Of a stretch of 64,000 bases of DNA, positions 1 to 8,408 are shown piece after piece. Position 1 is the first letter of the stretch. Each line of letters opens with the position of its first letter. Both the position numbers and the translations under genes were made by a program. The notes under the pieces are model-generated. The model had not been told where the DNA came from, did not search any database, and worked only from the letters and a program-made list of their open reading frames with translations. This stretch comes from an uncultured Bacteroidota bacterium (GTDB lineage: Bacteria; Bacteroidota; Bacteroidia; Bacteroidales; UBA12481). The stretch covers positions 1 through 64,000 of the forward strand of contig CAINOB010000083.1 of assembly GCA_903851365.1 (NCBI GenBank). Direction: 5' to 3'.

Positions 1-49
1 ATCCAACCAGTACCAGTCCGAGTGCGAAGATTTTTAAAGAAGTTTTCAT
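1..49 (-). CDS. DUF4402-type secreted protein, N-terminal fragment cut by window edge
   Basis: Only the first 16 codons lie in the window. They encode MKTSLKIFALGLVLVG, identical to the start of the DUF4402 protein at 392-934, and the upstream DNA is also nearly identical. This is therefore the signal peptide of a further tandem paralogue whose body lies left of the window. The start is ATG at 47-49 on the minus strand. The identity of the missing body is inferred from the duplication; it could also be a different protein behind a copied leader. Confidence 0.75.
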   Translation of the reverse strand, partial: MKTSLKIFALGLVLVG

Positions 50-216
50 GACGTATTTTTTTTGTTTGTTTGTTTCGTTGTCGTTTACACTGCCAGACAA
101 ACAAAACCTATACCACTTTGGCATACCAAAGTTAATTTATTGATTTTCTGTATGTTATAATGTTGATAGGAATTTAATAACTTCCAATTTGTGGAATTAT
201 TATTCCAATATGGAAG
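1..216 (-). repeat. Copy A of a segmental duplication (leader plus signal peptide)
   Basis: Bases 1-137 match 886-1022 almost perfectly; the visible differences are in the segment around 119-127 (tggcatacc here, tagcatgcc in the other copy). The match decays from about 138 but islands persist to the ATATGGAAG near 216. It covers the 5' untranslated region, the probable promoter and the first 16 codons of a DUF4402 gene. The rest of the 50-335 spacer shows no gene or other element that I recognise. Confidence 0.9.
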
Positions 217-335
217 ATTATATGAAGAGGGACTTTCATGAAAATTCAAAGATTTGCAAATTATGTTAACTGGCAACACCTTCTAAAGGAAAGGCAGAAT
301 TAAATATCTGGCAGGATCAAATCAAACTTACAGAT

Positions 336-370
336 AAAAAAAAGCGCTACCCAAAGGCAGCGCTCTTTCA
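336..370 (-). terminator. Rho-independent terminator of the DUF4402 gene at 392-934
   Basis: Read on the minus strand, GCGCTGCC, a TTT loop and GG(G)TAGCGC form a GC-rich hairpin with one G-T pair, followed directly by eight T. It begins about 25 bases after the stop codon of the gene, as expected for intrinsic termination. Confidence 0.85.
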
Positions 371-391
371 ATATTTTGATTTGTAGAATTC

Positions 392-934
392 TTAGTTGTA
401 GTTCACCGAAATCGTGTAGGTTCCTGCATAAGGTCCAACTTTCTGATCTATACCAACATTCAGTGTGGCCCCAACCTTTAAGGTAATCGAACCTCCGGTA
501 AGCGTAACACTAGCCAAATTTGCCTGATCAGTAATCCAACCTGTCGTTGCAGTAATGGTCATGTTGTCCCCTCCAACGGCGGCTCCAGTTCCAATAAGGT
601 TGGTTACAGAGGTCGGCATAGTGATTGATACAAGGCTCCCACTCTGACCGGTAAGGAGAAATTCTCCAGCTACACCGTTGCCACCAACGATATCTGCTGT
701 ACTAGCGGATCGACTTCCTGAGGTGGCGAGCACAACTGTTGAAGTAGCGCCTGCCAAACCTGCAAAGGTCCCAAAATCCATCGGGGTTGATTGAGCCATC
801 GTCAATGCTTTTACAACATTGGCAGCTGCAGTACCACCTGTTGATAAAGTTGACGTACCTGTCTGTGCGTTTACATTCATTCCGAATCCAACCAGTACCA
901 GTCCGAGTGCGAAGATTTTTAAAGAAGTTTTCAT
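392..934 (-). CDS. DUF4402 domain secreted protein 1
   Basis: About 180 residues when started at the ATG at 932-934 (MKTSLKIF...). The open frame extends further upstream, but that part runs through the conserved leader and lacks signal-peptide character. A signal peptide of about 25 residues ends at VNAQ. The rest is Gly/Ser/Thr/Ala-rich and predicted all-beta, ending PYAGTYTISVNYN. The closing pattern (aromatic, G-[ST]-Y, hydrophobics, YN) is shared with the two genes that follow and is typical of DUF4402 proteins, which are small exported beta-sandwich proteins of unknown role, possibly pilin-like or surface-layer. It belongs to a tandem family and has its own terminator. Confidence 0.85.
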   Translation of the reverse strand: MKTSLKIFALGLVLVGFGMNVNAQTGTSTLSTGGTAAANVVKALTMAQSTPMDFGTFAGLAGATSTVVLATSGSRSASTADIVGGNGVAGEFLLTGQSGSLVSITMPTSVTNLIGTGAAVGGDNMTITATTGWITDQANLASVTLTGGSITLKVGATLNVGIDQKVGPYAGTYTISVNYN

Positions 935-1101
935 GACGTATTTTTTTTGTTTGTTTGTTTCGTTGTCGTTTACACTGCCAGACAAACAAAACCTATACCA
1001 CTTTAGCATGCCAAAGTTAATTGGCTTATTTACTGCTAGTTAAAATGTTGATGCAGATTTAATAGCTTCCAATTTGTGGAAATTATGCTTCGATATGGAA
1101 G
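886..1101 (-). repeat. Copy B of the segmental duplication
   Basis: Counterpart of 1-216, offset by 885 bases. It spans the signal-peptide codons of the gene at 392-934, its leader (with a GTTTG-rich stretch near 949-960) and the spacer up to the stop of the next paralogue at 1105. The repeat length shows that one gene plus its promoter was copied as a unit. Confidence 0.9.
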
Positions 1102-1104
1102 TTT

Positions 1105-1605
1105 TCAGGGTTCAATTGGCCAGTTATATACGAAGGTAACCTGGTAGGATCCGGCAAAAACCCCTTTTTGATTTTCATCCCCGGAACTCACCCTGACTGT
1201 AGCTCCAACTTTAACTTTTTGAATGTTACCGGATGCAGCACGACTGTCGGTACCAGAATCTGAAGTGGCAGTCCAATCACTCACCTGTATAGCAAACAAA
1301 CCATTACTGCTAATAAGAGTCGTGGGACTTTCTGGCAGCTTGACTTCAAAAGTCGCATCTCTGGTCCCGTAAATGGAAAATACAGCGGGGTTAATGCTCA
1401 TGGAAGCTGCAGCCTCCCGCGATGTGGAAATGGCAGAATATTTTGCGGATATTGTGTAGGAAGCACCCTGGCTGCCGGCTGACGTACCCAAAACATCAAC
1501 AACCTCAGCAGAGATACGCCCGGTCACTGAAACCTGCGCCGGAGTGCTGCAGGGAAAAACCAGCAAGCAAACGATAACCAATAATATGCTGATCAGAAAT
1601 TTCAT
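1105..1605 (-). CDS. DUF4402 domain secreted protein 2
   Basis: 166 residues. The N-terminal hydrophobic segment MKFLISILLVIVCLLVFPCS followed by TPAQ is a signal peptide. The mature part starts VSVTGRISAEVVD, closely matching VTATGHISAEVVD in protein 3, and ends VFAGSYQVTFVYN plus a short tail WPIEP. Both ends fit DUF4402. A Cys in the leader (FPCS) could suggest a lipoprotein, but the position fits a lipobox poorly and TPAQ is a better cleavage site. It shares strand and style with its neighbours but does not share the duplicated leader. Confidence 0.85.
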   Translation of the reverse strand: MKFLISILLVIVCLLVFPCSTPAQVSVTGRISAEVVDVLGTSAGSQGASYTISAKYSAISTSREAAASMSINPAVFSIYGTRDATFEVKLPESPTTLISSNGLFAIQVSDWTATSDSGTDSRAASGNIQKVKVGATVRVSSGDENQKGVFAGSYQVTFVYNWPIEP

Positions 1606-1734
1606 CGGATCTATCTCATCAAATCAAATACAGTTAAACATAAAAAATCCCGAATGAATTAAATTCAGGGCGGTAGTTGGTCGTAGGTCTAAAAATAAAC
1701 TTACGAAACTTTTATGAATAAACAATGGATTTGG

Positions 1735-1772
1735 ACAAAAAAGAAGGGTGGTACCCTTCAAATACCACCCTA
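1735..1772 (-). terminator. Rho-independent terminator after DUF4402 protein 3
   Basis: On the minus strand AGGGTGGTA and TACCACCCT form a perfect 9-bp stem around a nine-base loop, followed by TCTTTTTT. It lies about 65 bases downstream of the stop codon at 1838. A weaker imperfect hairpin near 1645-1668, also followed by T residues on this strand, may back it up. Confidence 0.85.
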
Positions 1773-1837
1773 GAACCAAATGAGAATTAACCCCTATATA
1801 AACAATCGACGCCTAGCTTACAGGCTCGAAAATTTAA

Positions 1838-2263
1838 CTAATTATAATCGAAAGTTACTTTGTATGACCCGGTGTAAACGCCTGTAGGTGTTACGTTATT
1901 ACCTGCATTTAAAGTAGCTCCCAAACTTACTTTCTGTGCACTTGCCAGCAAATCATTCCGTCCTGAAGTCGCAGTCCAGTTGCCCATCGTCAAAGTATCG
2001 TTTCCATCAACTTTGGTGATGGTAGTCTGGGTTTCATGAATGGTTACCGCGAAAGTGGTTGCCTGTGTGCTGGAAACAGAGAAAGTAGCCGGTGTAATAC
2101 TGTTGTTTGAACTTAATGATGATGATGACGAAATTGAAGCGGAGATGCCATCAACAACCTCGGCAGAAATGTGCCCGGTTGCAGTAACCTGCGCATTGGC
2201 ACTGATGATCGTGAATGTCATCATCAAGATAGCTGCTGCGGTGGTTAAAATTGCATTTTTCAT
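1838..2263 (-). CDS. DUF4402 domain secreted protein 3
   Basis: 141 residues from the ATG at 2261-2263 (MKNAILTTAAAI...). An alternative ATG six codons upstream (2279-2281) would give a longer signal-peptide n-region and cannot be excluded. The signal peptide ends SANAQ. The mature protein begins VTATGHISAEVVDG, has a serine-rich loop encoded by a run of tcatcatcatcattaag-like codons, and ends VYTGSYKVTFDYN. The family features are the same as for the two other paralogues. The gene is divergent from the MaoC-like gene, and a strong terminator follows it. Confidence 0.85.
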   Translation of the reverse strand: MKNAILTTAAAILMMTFTIISANAQVTATGHISAEVVDGISASISSSSSLSSNNSITPATFSVSSTQATTFAVTIHETQTTITKVDGNDTLTMGNWTATSGRNDLLASAQKVSLGATLNAGNNVTPTGVYTGSYKVTFDYN

Positions 2264-2558
2264 GGCGCTTTCGTGCTTCATTTTCGATTTGTTGAACCAA
2301 ATATAAGGCACCCTGAAAGGCCCAGAAATAATGCGATTGCCTATTTCCGGTTTCGTTTGATGAACAGAAAACTTAATGTGACGAATGAATCATCTGTGCA
2401 AATTTTCGATTGACGAACGGCATGTTTTTCCTGATCTCCGTGCATCGGGGCGTCATTCGTCAAAAACGAAGTCCTCAGTCTTTTGTCTACCAAAAAATGT
2501 CTCCGTGGTTAGATTTATTTATATTGGCACGCGAAAACGAAACCTATACCTATATTAT
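2264..2558. other. Divergent intergenic region with a 10-bp inverted repeat
   Basis: No gene is apparent in this spacer between the DUF4402 and MaoC-like genes. It contains a perfect inverted repeat, TGACGAATGA at 2379-2388 and TCATTCGTCA at 2453-2462, with a further TGACGAA at 2411-2417. The open frame that reads through it into the MaoC-like gene has no protein-like features and is not called. Confidence 0.6.
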
Positions 2559-3026
2559 ATGCCCCCACGTATTATAAATGGCCTCGCCGAATTCCAAACC
2601 CTGGTTGGGACGGAAATCGGTGTATCAGACTATATGACAATCACTCAGGAACAAATAGACAAGTTTGCGGATGCCACACTTGATCACCAATGGATACACA
2701 CGGATGCTGAACGTGCGAAAACAGAATCGCCCTTTGGAACAACCATAGCTCACGGATACCTTACCCTTTCTGTATTGCCGCACCTGTGGTACCAGATTGC
2801 TGATGTCAGAAAAGTTAAGCTACTGGTAAACTATGGATTGGAAGACTTTAAATTCAATCAGCCTGTCAAAGTGAACGATCAGGTGAGAATCAGGGTGTTT
2901 ATGGATGCGCAAACCAATCTCCGGGGTATCATTAAAACCCGGATGAAAGTTACCATGGAAATTTTGGACAATCCCAAACCCGCTTACGTGGGCTATATCC
3001 TTTTCCTATACCATTTTACGGATTAA
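2559..3026 (+). CDS. MaoC-like (R)-specific enoyl-CoA hydratase/dehydratase
   Basis: 155 residues from the ATG at 2559. The hot-dog fold MaoC signature is visible: SDYMTITQEQIDKFADATLDHQWIH near residues 23-46, with Asp-His in the catalytic loop, then SPFGTTIAHGYLTLSVLP near 54-72. The D-x(4)-H arrangement and the FGTTIAHG motif are typical of MaoC family dehydratases such as NodN-like proteins. Likely substrate: a 3-hydroxyacyl-CoA; cytosolic. Upstream in-frame codons (from 2385) cross the repeat-bearing spacer and are excluded. It stands alone, convergent with the next gene by 10 bases, so context adds nothing about the pathway. Confidence 0.85.
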   Translation: MPPRIINGLAEFQTLVGTEIGVSDYMTITQEQIDKFADATLDHQWIHTDAERAKTESPFGTTIAHGYLTLSVLPHLWYQIADVRKVKLLVNYGLEDFKFNQPVKVNDQVRIRVFMDAQTNLRGIIKTRMKVTMEILDNPKPAYVGYILFLYHFTD

Positions 3027-3036
3027 CCCAGAGGGC

Positions 3037-3837
3037 TTACAACTTCCGGAAGAGCTTCTCTGCCACCTTCTTATAAAAGGCAGGATCATCGGCTTCGAGC
3101 GCCTTTAGTTGCTCCTTGCAAGAAGATTTATCTCCATTACGCAGATTTATCAGGGCAAGGAACCATCTTGAACCAGACCTGTATGTACTGTCACTTGTAA
3201 CGAGCTCCTCAAAAAGCTTTGCAGCATTAGGATAGTTGCCTTCCTCAAGAAGCGTAACTGCTTCATAATATGAGCCTCCACTATAAGAAGTGGTATCAAC
3301 CGATGCCAGATTCGGGGTGAATCCGGATTTGAATTTTTCAAATAGTGCGACAGGATTCGGCTTCATAACCACCGGATAAACAAAGAGGTACAGTAGAAAA
3401 ACTATCACAGGTACTGATACCAGTGACCATCTGAGGTACTTTTTGTTTTTAGATTTCTCCGCCTCACGGTCCATCTTATCGGAGACATCGTAAATTTCCT
3501 TGAGCAAAAATTCATTAGCCGCAAAAACCTGCAGCACATCATGTTGCCGTGCTGTCGGATCTACTTCCTTGACCAATAATGCTTTATCCAGCCAGAAAAG
3601 TTCCGGAGAGGAATATTCCATGGATTCAATAATCAACGCTGGTTCAATATCACGGCTGAGATAGAGGAGTAATTTCTGCTGCTGTAATGGAAGTCCCTTG
3701 ATCTGCCGGTTCAGCTGCTTCAACCGGTCGTCAGTATCGGACAGCTCAAAAAGCGAAACGGGAACATCATGTACACCTACTTCATGCTCCGAAGTAAGTG
3801 GATGATTAGCAAGCCATTTTCTTATTTCTGCTTCCAT
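3037..3837 (-). CDS. Membrane-anchored protein with degenerate sigma-like N-terminus and C-terminal TPR-like region
   Basis: 266 residues from ATG 3835-3837, one base after the stop of the upstream gene. Residues about 35-90 (GLPLQQQKLLLYLS followed by I..SMEYSS...W..KA) recall a worn sigma-factor region 4, but no confident helix-turn-helix is visible. A single transmembrane helix (VPVIVFLLYLFVYPVV) lies near 155-172, preceded by Lys-rich residues. The remainder contains a helix pair (EAVTLLEEGNYPNAAKLFEEL) that fits a tetratricopeptide repeat and probably lies outside the membrane. I do not recognise the family. Likely co-transcribed with the gene at 3839-4537 and perhaps crtB. Confidence 0.6.
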   Translation of the reverse strand: MEAEIRKWLANHPLTSEHEVGVHDVPVSLFELSDTDDRLKQLNRQIKGLPLQQQKLLLYLSRDIEPALIIESMEYSSPELFWLDKALLVKEVDPTARQHDVLQVFAANEFLLKEIYDVSDKMDREAEKSKNKKYLRWSLVSVPVIVFLLYLFVYPVVMKPNPVALFEKFKSGFTPNLASVDTTSYSGGSYYEAVTLLEEGNYPNAAKLFEELVTSDSTYRSGSRWFLALINLRNGDKSSCKEQLKALEADDPAFYKKVAEKLFRKL

Positions 3838-3838
3838 A

Positions 3839-4537
3839 TTATGAGCCCGCCACAATCTGACGAAGAACATTCTGATGAAACTCCCCAACAAATTTAGCAT
3901 GAAAAATGGGGTAAAGCTCCCTGTCGCGAAAAGCCGAGCGACTATGGTAATGCGTTACATGACTGATCTTTGTATATCCATTTGGCATTTCGGAAAACCG
4001 GATTTCCTGGGAACCCTGCGAAACTCCATCATGCAGATAACAAAAGCAAATGGTCTTACTGGGCTCATCGAGCCGGGTAATCTCGAAAGCTACGCCCATA
4101 TTCTTCAGCCCTTTCAAAAGGCTGAGATTAACGTATATAATATTACCAACCCGGATTGGCTCGTTGGCATTTTCAGCATAGATGAATTTATTTTTCGGTC
4201 GGGAAAAAAGGAATCCAAACTTTACCAGATGGCCGGTCCATGCTTTTCTTGGGGAAATATTAGTGTACTTTTCCCACACATTTCCAATACCAGCCTTAAC
4301 TACGTAAGTTTTTACATCAGTCAGATAATTCAGGGAATCTTCCTTCCGATAACAGGCCGTCACGATATGCTGAAAATCATTTGCTGTTTTCACATGTTCG
4401 CGTGTAACAAGTTCTCTGACCGCTTTCTGTGGTATCCGGTTGATATCGAGTATGTCACCCGGCACCTGGGCTATAGAGGGAACTGAAATCAGCAGTGCAG
4501 CAGCAAAGGATATTATTAAGGCAATCTTTCGGGACAC
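3839..4537 (-). CDS. Exported protein of unknown function
   Basis: 232 residues with a clear signal peptide (MSRKIALIISFAAALLISVPSIAQ). The mature region has no family that I recognise. It includes a stretch with Cys-x-Cys (TICFCYLHDG) and a C-terminal amphipathic segment rich in His and aromatic residues (HVTHYHSRSAFRDRELYP), which ends in a pattern reminiscent of lipid-binding START/polyketide-cyclase-like folds. That resemblance is weak. It lies 60 bases downstream of crtB on the same strand and one base ahead of the next gene, so a role in the envelope linked to carotenoids is possible but unproven. Confidence 0.6.
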   Translation of the reverse strand: MSRKIALIISFAAALLISVPSIAQVPGDILDINRIPQKAVRELVTREHVKTANDFQHIVTACYRKEDSLNYLTDVKTYVVKAGIGNVWEKYTNISPRKAWTGHLVKFGFLFSRPKNKFIYAENANEPIRVGNIIYVNLSLLKGLKNMGVAFEITRLDEPSKTICFCYLHDGVSQGSQEIRFSEMPNGYTKISHVTHYHSRSAFRDRELYPIFHAKFVGEFHQNVLRQIVAGS

Positions 4538-4597
4538 TTTGTATCAATTTTGAAGGCGCTAATTTATTAATAATTCGCCGATTGATACCGAAAACAA

Positions 4598-5530
4598 TCA
4601 GTGCCTGAACTCCGCGATGGTCCGTGAAACACGGTCATGGATCTCTTTGGCTGTTGGATTGAGTTCGGCGGCGGTAAAATTCCCACTCATAACATCAATC
4701 CGCTCAAATACCATCAGATAGAGATTGAAAATTATTAAAAGGCTTAGTTGGTATCTTGGCCCGACCAAAGGACTGATCCGTTCCAGAACCTTCCAGGTCT
4801 GCTGCCGATAATCATCGGCCAGCTCAAAATATTCTTTCATCAGGTTGCGAAATCCGACAGTTACCGGCGCACCCTCCGCGATCTGTTTCATCAAGGGCCT
4901 CGTAAGATCGTTTGCAGCAAGCCTGTCATCGGCAAAACAGTTCAGGTTATTCAACTGATCCTTCTGGAAATCGCGGATCGTATGAACGAGATAACTAAAT
5001 ATGGCACAAGGTCTCGAAGCGGGTTTTACATCAAAAAGAGGATCCTCCCAAATCCCGTCAACCTTTCGGATGCCGCATAAGTGAACGAAAATGGAAGAGG
5101 GTGCCACCGTTGCCCCATCAGAATAATCTATAAATGATTGAATATCCGGGAATCCATCGTGGTTAATATCATAAATCATCGCTTTAGCGAAATCCTCCAA
5201 TGGCCATATAGGAATTCTGAATCGGTTGATGGTGTGAATCAAATCCTTCTGAAACAGACCCGGGCTGCGACTTGCACGGATATTCCCGAGCCACTTGTCA
5301 ACATGCCGGGTGAATTTTTCCCGGTCCTTTTCTTCGATACGCAGGTGCTGAGCCTTATAATCATCGATCATATCATCGATTTTTCTCATAAAGGCATAGC
5401 AAGTCCGGGCGGCATGGAATCTTTCCTCTTCCCAGAATCCGGCAGCAACCAGGATATTTGGATGTTCAGTGATCCTCTCGATGGGAATCCGGTTTAAAAT
5501 ATCAAAATACAACTGTTGATCGTCGTCCAT
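4598..5530 (-). CDS. crtB: Squalene/phytoene synthase family protein, probable phytoene synthase
   Basis: 310 residues, normal for the family. The first Asp-rich motif is DDMIDD at residues about 52-57 (consensus DxxxD, binds Mg-diphosphate) and the second is RDFQKD near 186-191, equivalent to RDVGED in classical enzymes. These enzymes condense two prenyl diphosphates head to head (GGPP to phytoene, or FPP to dehydrosqualene). Its start codon directly follows the stop of crtI, so the two are translationally coupled. The pairing with a CrtI-type desaturase favours carotenoid over hopanoid synthesis; chain length of the substrate cannot be read from sequence. Confidence 0.88.
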   Translation of the reverse strand: MDDDQQLYFDILNRIPIERITEHPNILVAAGFWEEERFHAARTCYAFMRKIDDMIDDYKAQHLRIEEKDREKFTRHVDKWLGNIRASRSPGLFQKDLIHTINRFRIPIWPLEDFAKAMIYDINHDGFPDIQSFIDYSDGATVAPSSIFVHLCGIRKVDGIWEDPLFDVKPASRPCAIFSYLVHTIRDFQKDQLNNLNCFADDRLAANDLTRPLMKQIAEGAPVTVGFRNLMKEYFELADDYRQQTWKVLERISPLVGPRYQLSLLIIFNLYLMVFERIDVMSGNFTAAELNPTAKEIHDRVSRTIAEFRH

Positions 5531-7015
5531 TTATTGTTCTTTTAATATGCGCTCGCTGGTGAGCTTGGCCGAGAGCAAAACCAGGGGAACTCCATTTCCC
5601 GGATGTGTACTGCCACCAGTGAAATACAAATTGCGATACCGGTTATGCCGGTTATGCGGGCGTAAATAGCCCATCTGCATGATGTTATGACCTAAACTGC
5701 CAAAAGTTGCACCCCTGGATACATGAAACGCACTTTCCCAGGTACCCGGCAAATAACAGATCTCAAACTTTATATGATCCGCAAAATCGGTAAATCCCAA
5801 TTTCTCCAAACGACGGATAACACCCTGACGGGCCATGGTACGAGTACTGGTCCAATCCTGATTTTTCTCCGGATCGATATGCCCAACCGGTATCACCACG
5901 GAGATGGAATCCTGATTTTCCGGAGCGGCAGTGGGATCAGTTCGAACCGGTGAGTGGATATAAAAACAAAATTCCTGAGAGAGTGACTTGTCCTGAAAAA
6001 TGGTATCGAGGCATTCCCTGTACTGGTCGGACAGAAATACATTATGCTGGGCAAGCCCGGGATAAACCTTATCGATTCCCCAATGAAAAACCATCGCAGA
6101 GCAAGCATGTCTCAGTTTATTTATCCGGACTGCGGGGCGCTTATCCGGCAACAAATTGCTATAAACATAAGGCAAATCGGCATTAGCCACCACGATATCA
6201 GCCTTGACGCTGGAATGATCCTCAAAAAGAATCCCTGTCGCCCGATTACTATCAGTCAGGATCTTAGCAGCTGGCATATTGCATACAAAATGCACTCCGA
6301 GCTGTTTTGCATAATCAACGAGCTTAGCCGCAATTTGGTTCATCCCACCTTTCGGAAACATGGCACTCTCCAAAAGCTCAGCCGCCGGGAGCATGGAAAA
6401 CAGAGCCGGTGCCTGATACGGACTTTGCCCTACATATATATTCTGGAAAGTAAAAGCCATTTGAAGGTGTGGATGCCGGAAAAACCGCTCCACAAAAGTC
6501 TGATGACGGAGATACGCTTTAAGCTTGATCAGTAGACCGACATTACTCAGGTTAACAAAATCGAACAGCTTGTAAAAGTTCCTTCCCAGCAGGCGCGAAA
6601 GGCCTAATTGAAGAAATTCATAACCCTGATCAAGATAAGATTTCATCATGTTGTAGCTACCCTTCTCAAGGGCTTCGAGCTGCGCCTCCATTTTTTTCTC
6701 ATCCTTGGTGAAATCCAGCACCGTACCATCATCAAAATAAAGCTGATAGAGTGTGGTCACGGGTATAAACTCAATGAATTTCTCCAGGTCGATATCCATC
6801 GATGCAAAAGTTGACCGATAGACTTCCGGCATGAGAAAAATGGTGGCTCCCAGATCGAACCGATGTCCGTCGCGCAAAGTTTGGCTGACACGCCCGCCGG
6901 GAGTATTGTTCTTTTCGTACACCGTGACATCAAATCCACTCTTGGCCAATCTGATAGCAGTGGAGATTCCACCGATACCAGCGCCTATTACAGCCACAGA
7001 TTTACCCTTTACCAT
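5531..7015 (-). CDS. crtI: CrtI-type phytoene desaturase
   Basis: 494 residues from ATG 7013-7015; an upstream in-frame TTG at 7024 is less likely. The N-terminal FAD dinucleotide-binding motif is VAVIGAGIGGISTAIRLA followed by VYEKNNTPGGR, the hallmark of CrtI/PDS flavoproteins. The C-terminal signature NLYFTGGSTHPGNGVPLVLL is also typical of bacterial CrtI. It introduces conjugated double bonds into phytoene or dehydrosqualene at the inner membrane. First gene of a probable crtI-crtB operon reading leftward. No cyclase, hydroxylase or glycosyltransferase for carotenoids is nearby, so the final pigment is unknown. Confidence 0.93.
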   Translation of the reverse strand: MVKGKSVAVIGAGIGGISTAIRLAKSGFDVTVYEKNNTPGGRVSQTLRDGHRFDLGATIFLMPEVYRSTFASMDIDLEKFIEFIPVTTLYQLYFDDGTVLDFTKDEKKMEAQLEALEKGSYNMMKSYLDQGYEFLQLGLSRLLGRNFYKLFDFVNLSNVGLLIKLKAYLRHQTFVERFFRHPHLQMAFTFQNIYVGQSPYQAPALFSMLPAAELLESAMFPKGGMNQIAAKLVDYAKQLGVHFVCNMPAAKILTDSNRATGILFEDHSSVKADIVVANADLPYVYSNLLPDKRPAVRINKLRHACSAMVFHWGIDKVYPGLAQHNVFLSDQYRECLDTIFQDKSLSQEFCFYIHSPVRTDPTAAPENQDSISVVIPVGHIDPEKNQDWTSTRTMARQGVIRRLEKLGFTDFADHIKFEICYLPGTWESAFHVSRGATFGSLGHNIMQMGYLRPHNRHNRYRNLYFTGGSTHPGNGVPLVLLSAKLTSERILKEQ

Positions 7016-7111
7016 CTGATACAAATGTTAAGAAACAAAGATGATAACCACCCCAAAATTAATAAAGTTTAAACCGGTGAACGGATGAAAATGAGCGGTG
7101 AACGGCGGCAG

Positions 7112-7141
7112 TTGATTATTTCCTCCTTTTCTCTATTTTCG
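7112..7141 (+). promoter_or_regulatory. Bacteroidota-type promoter candidate for the first PQQ-like propeller gene
   Basis: TTG at 7112-7114 and TATTTTCG at 7134-7141 are separated by 19 bases, close to the Bacteroidetes primary sigma consensus TTTG-N19/21-TAnnTTTG. The distance from the expected transcription start to the ATG at 7172 is about 25 bases. This is the only good promoter match I found at the head of the 7-20 kb cluster. Confidence 0.4.
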
Positions 7142-7171
7142 TCATCTCAAAACACTCTAACACCAACTCAT

Positions 7172-8383
7172 ATGACGAAAATTTTTTCTTTCATTCTGGT
7201 TTCGCTGTTAATCACTGTCAGTGCTTCAGCTCAGGCCACTCACTGGAGAGGTCCAACTGGTAATGGCATCTATCCCGATAAGAATCTGCTTAAAGAATGG
7301 CCGGCTGAAGGACCTGCTATGCTCTGGCATTTTGATGAGCTGGGCAAGGGATTTTCCTCGCCGGTATTTGCAAACGACAAGATCTATCTGACCGGGACGA
7401 TCGGTGACCAGGGATTTATCTATGTTTTGTCGATGGATGGCAAACAGGTAGCAAAATACCCATACGGTAAGGAGTTCATCGAAAGCTGGCCAGGAGCCCG
7501 CTCCTCGGTAACAATTGTCGGCGATCTTTTGTACATGGAAACCGGTTATGGCAACCTGTTCTGCATGAGCACCAAAGACGGATCCATTAAATGGAAAAAG
7601 GATTTTCTGACTGAATTCGATGGAAAAAATATCACCTGGGGATTTACAGAAACAGTATTAATCGATAAGGATGTTTTGTATTGCACTCCTGGCGGCAAGG
7701 TGAACAACGTAATGGCCCTCAACAGGCTAACCGGTGAAACTATCTGGTCAAGCACTGGGAAAGAGGAGCTTTCCGCCTATTGCACCCCCCTGCTTATCGA
7801 GCTGCCGGCAAGAAAACTGCTGGTCACCATGACTGCCAACGATATTATCGGCTTGGATGCAACAAGTGGCAAACTGCTATGGTCACATCCACAGACCAAC
7901 GAATGGGCCGTTCATGCCAATACCCCGGTTTATGCTGATGGCGGAATTCTTTGTTTCAGCGGTTACGGTCAGGGTGGTCCGAAATTAAAACTCAGTGCCG
8001 ACGGAAGCTCTGTCACACAGGAATGGTTTGCCAAATCATTCGACAGCCGCATGGGCGGTGCCGTTTATGTTGATGGTTATGCATACGGATCGGGCGATAC
8101 ATCAGGAAAAGAATGGCAATGCCTCGACTGGAAAACCGGTGAGAAAAAATATGCTTCCACTGATGTAGCCAAGGGTGTTGTAATTTTTGCTGATGGCATG
8201 CTTTACGGATATTCCCAAAAAGGTGAAGTATTTATGGCAAAAGCCACACCGGCAGAATTCAAGGTAGCCAGTAAATTTTCCATCACAATGGGTTCCGATC
8301 AGCATTGGGCACACCCGGTAATTAATGATGGGATTTTGTATGTAAGAAGAGGCAATGCGGTAATGGCGTTTAAAATAAAGTAA
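7172..8383 (+). CDS. Exported PQQ-like beta-propeller protein A
   Basis: 403 residues from ATG 7172; the preceding in-frame codons overlap the probable promoter. The signal peptide MTKIFSFILVSLLITVSASAQ is followed by ATHWRGPTGNG, the usual N-terminal W-R-G-P entry of PQQ-like (PF13360-type) propellers. Repeats of the form (A/V)-x-x-x-x-G-x-x-x-W recur through the protein (for example NRLTGETIWSS, DATSGKLLWSH, DWKTGEKKY). Proteins of this type may bind PQQ or only share the fold; no dehydrogenase-specific feature is visible. Periplasmic. First of four propeller proteins in this cluster. Confidence 0.85.
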   Translation: MTKIFSFILVSLLITVSASAQATHWRGPTGNGIYPDKNLLKEWPAEGPAMLWHFDELGKGFSSPVFANDKIYLTGTIGDQGFIYVLSMDGKQVAKYPYGKEFIESWPGARSSVTIVGDLLYMETGYGNLFCMSTKDGSIKWKKDFLTEFDGKNITWGFTETVLIDKDVLYCTPGGKVNNVMALNRLTGETIWSSTGKEELSAYCTPLLIELPARKLLVTMTANDIIGLDATSGKLLWSHPQTNEWAVHANTPVYADGGILCFSGYGQGGPKLKLSADGSSVTQEWFAKSFDSRMGGAVYVDGYAYGSGDTSGKEWQCLDWKTGEKKYASTDVAKGVVIFADGMLYGYSQKGEVFMAKATPAEFKVASKFSITMGSDQHWAHPVINDGILYVRRGNAVMAFKIK

Positions 8384-8408
8384 GAAGGTTGAGATTCGAA
8401 GACCATGT

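Noticed and set aside
2385-2558. N-terminal extension of the MaoC-like protein
   Set aside because: The extra 58 codons are not protein-like and cross the inverted-repeat spacer; the ATG at 2559 gives a normal-length family member.
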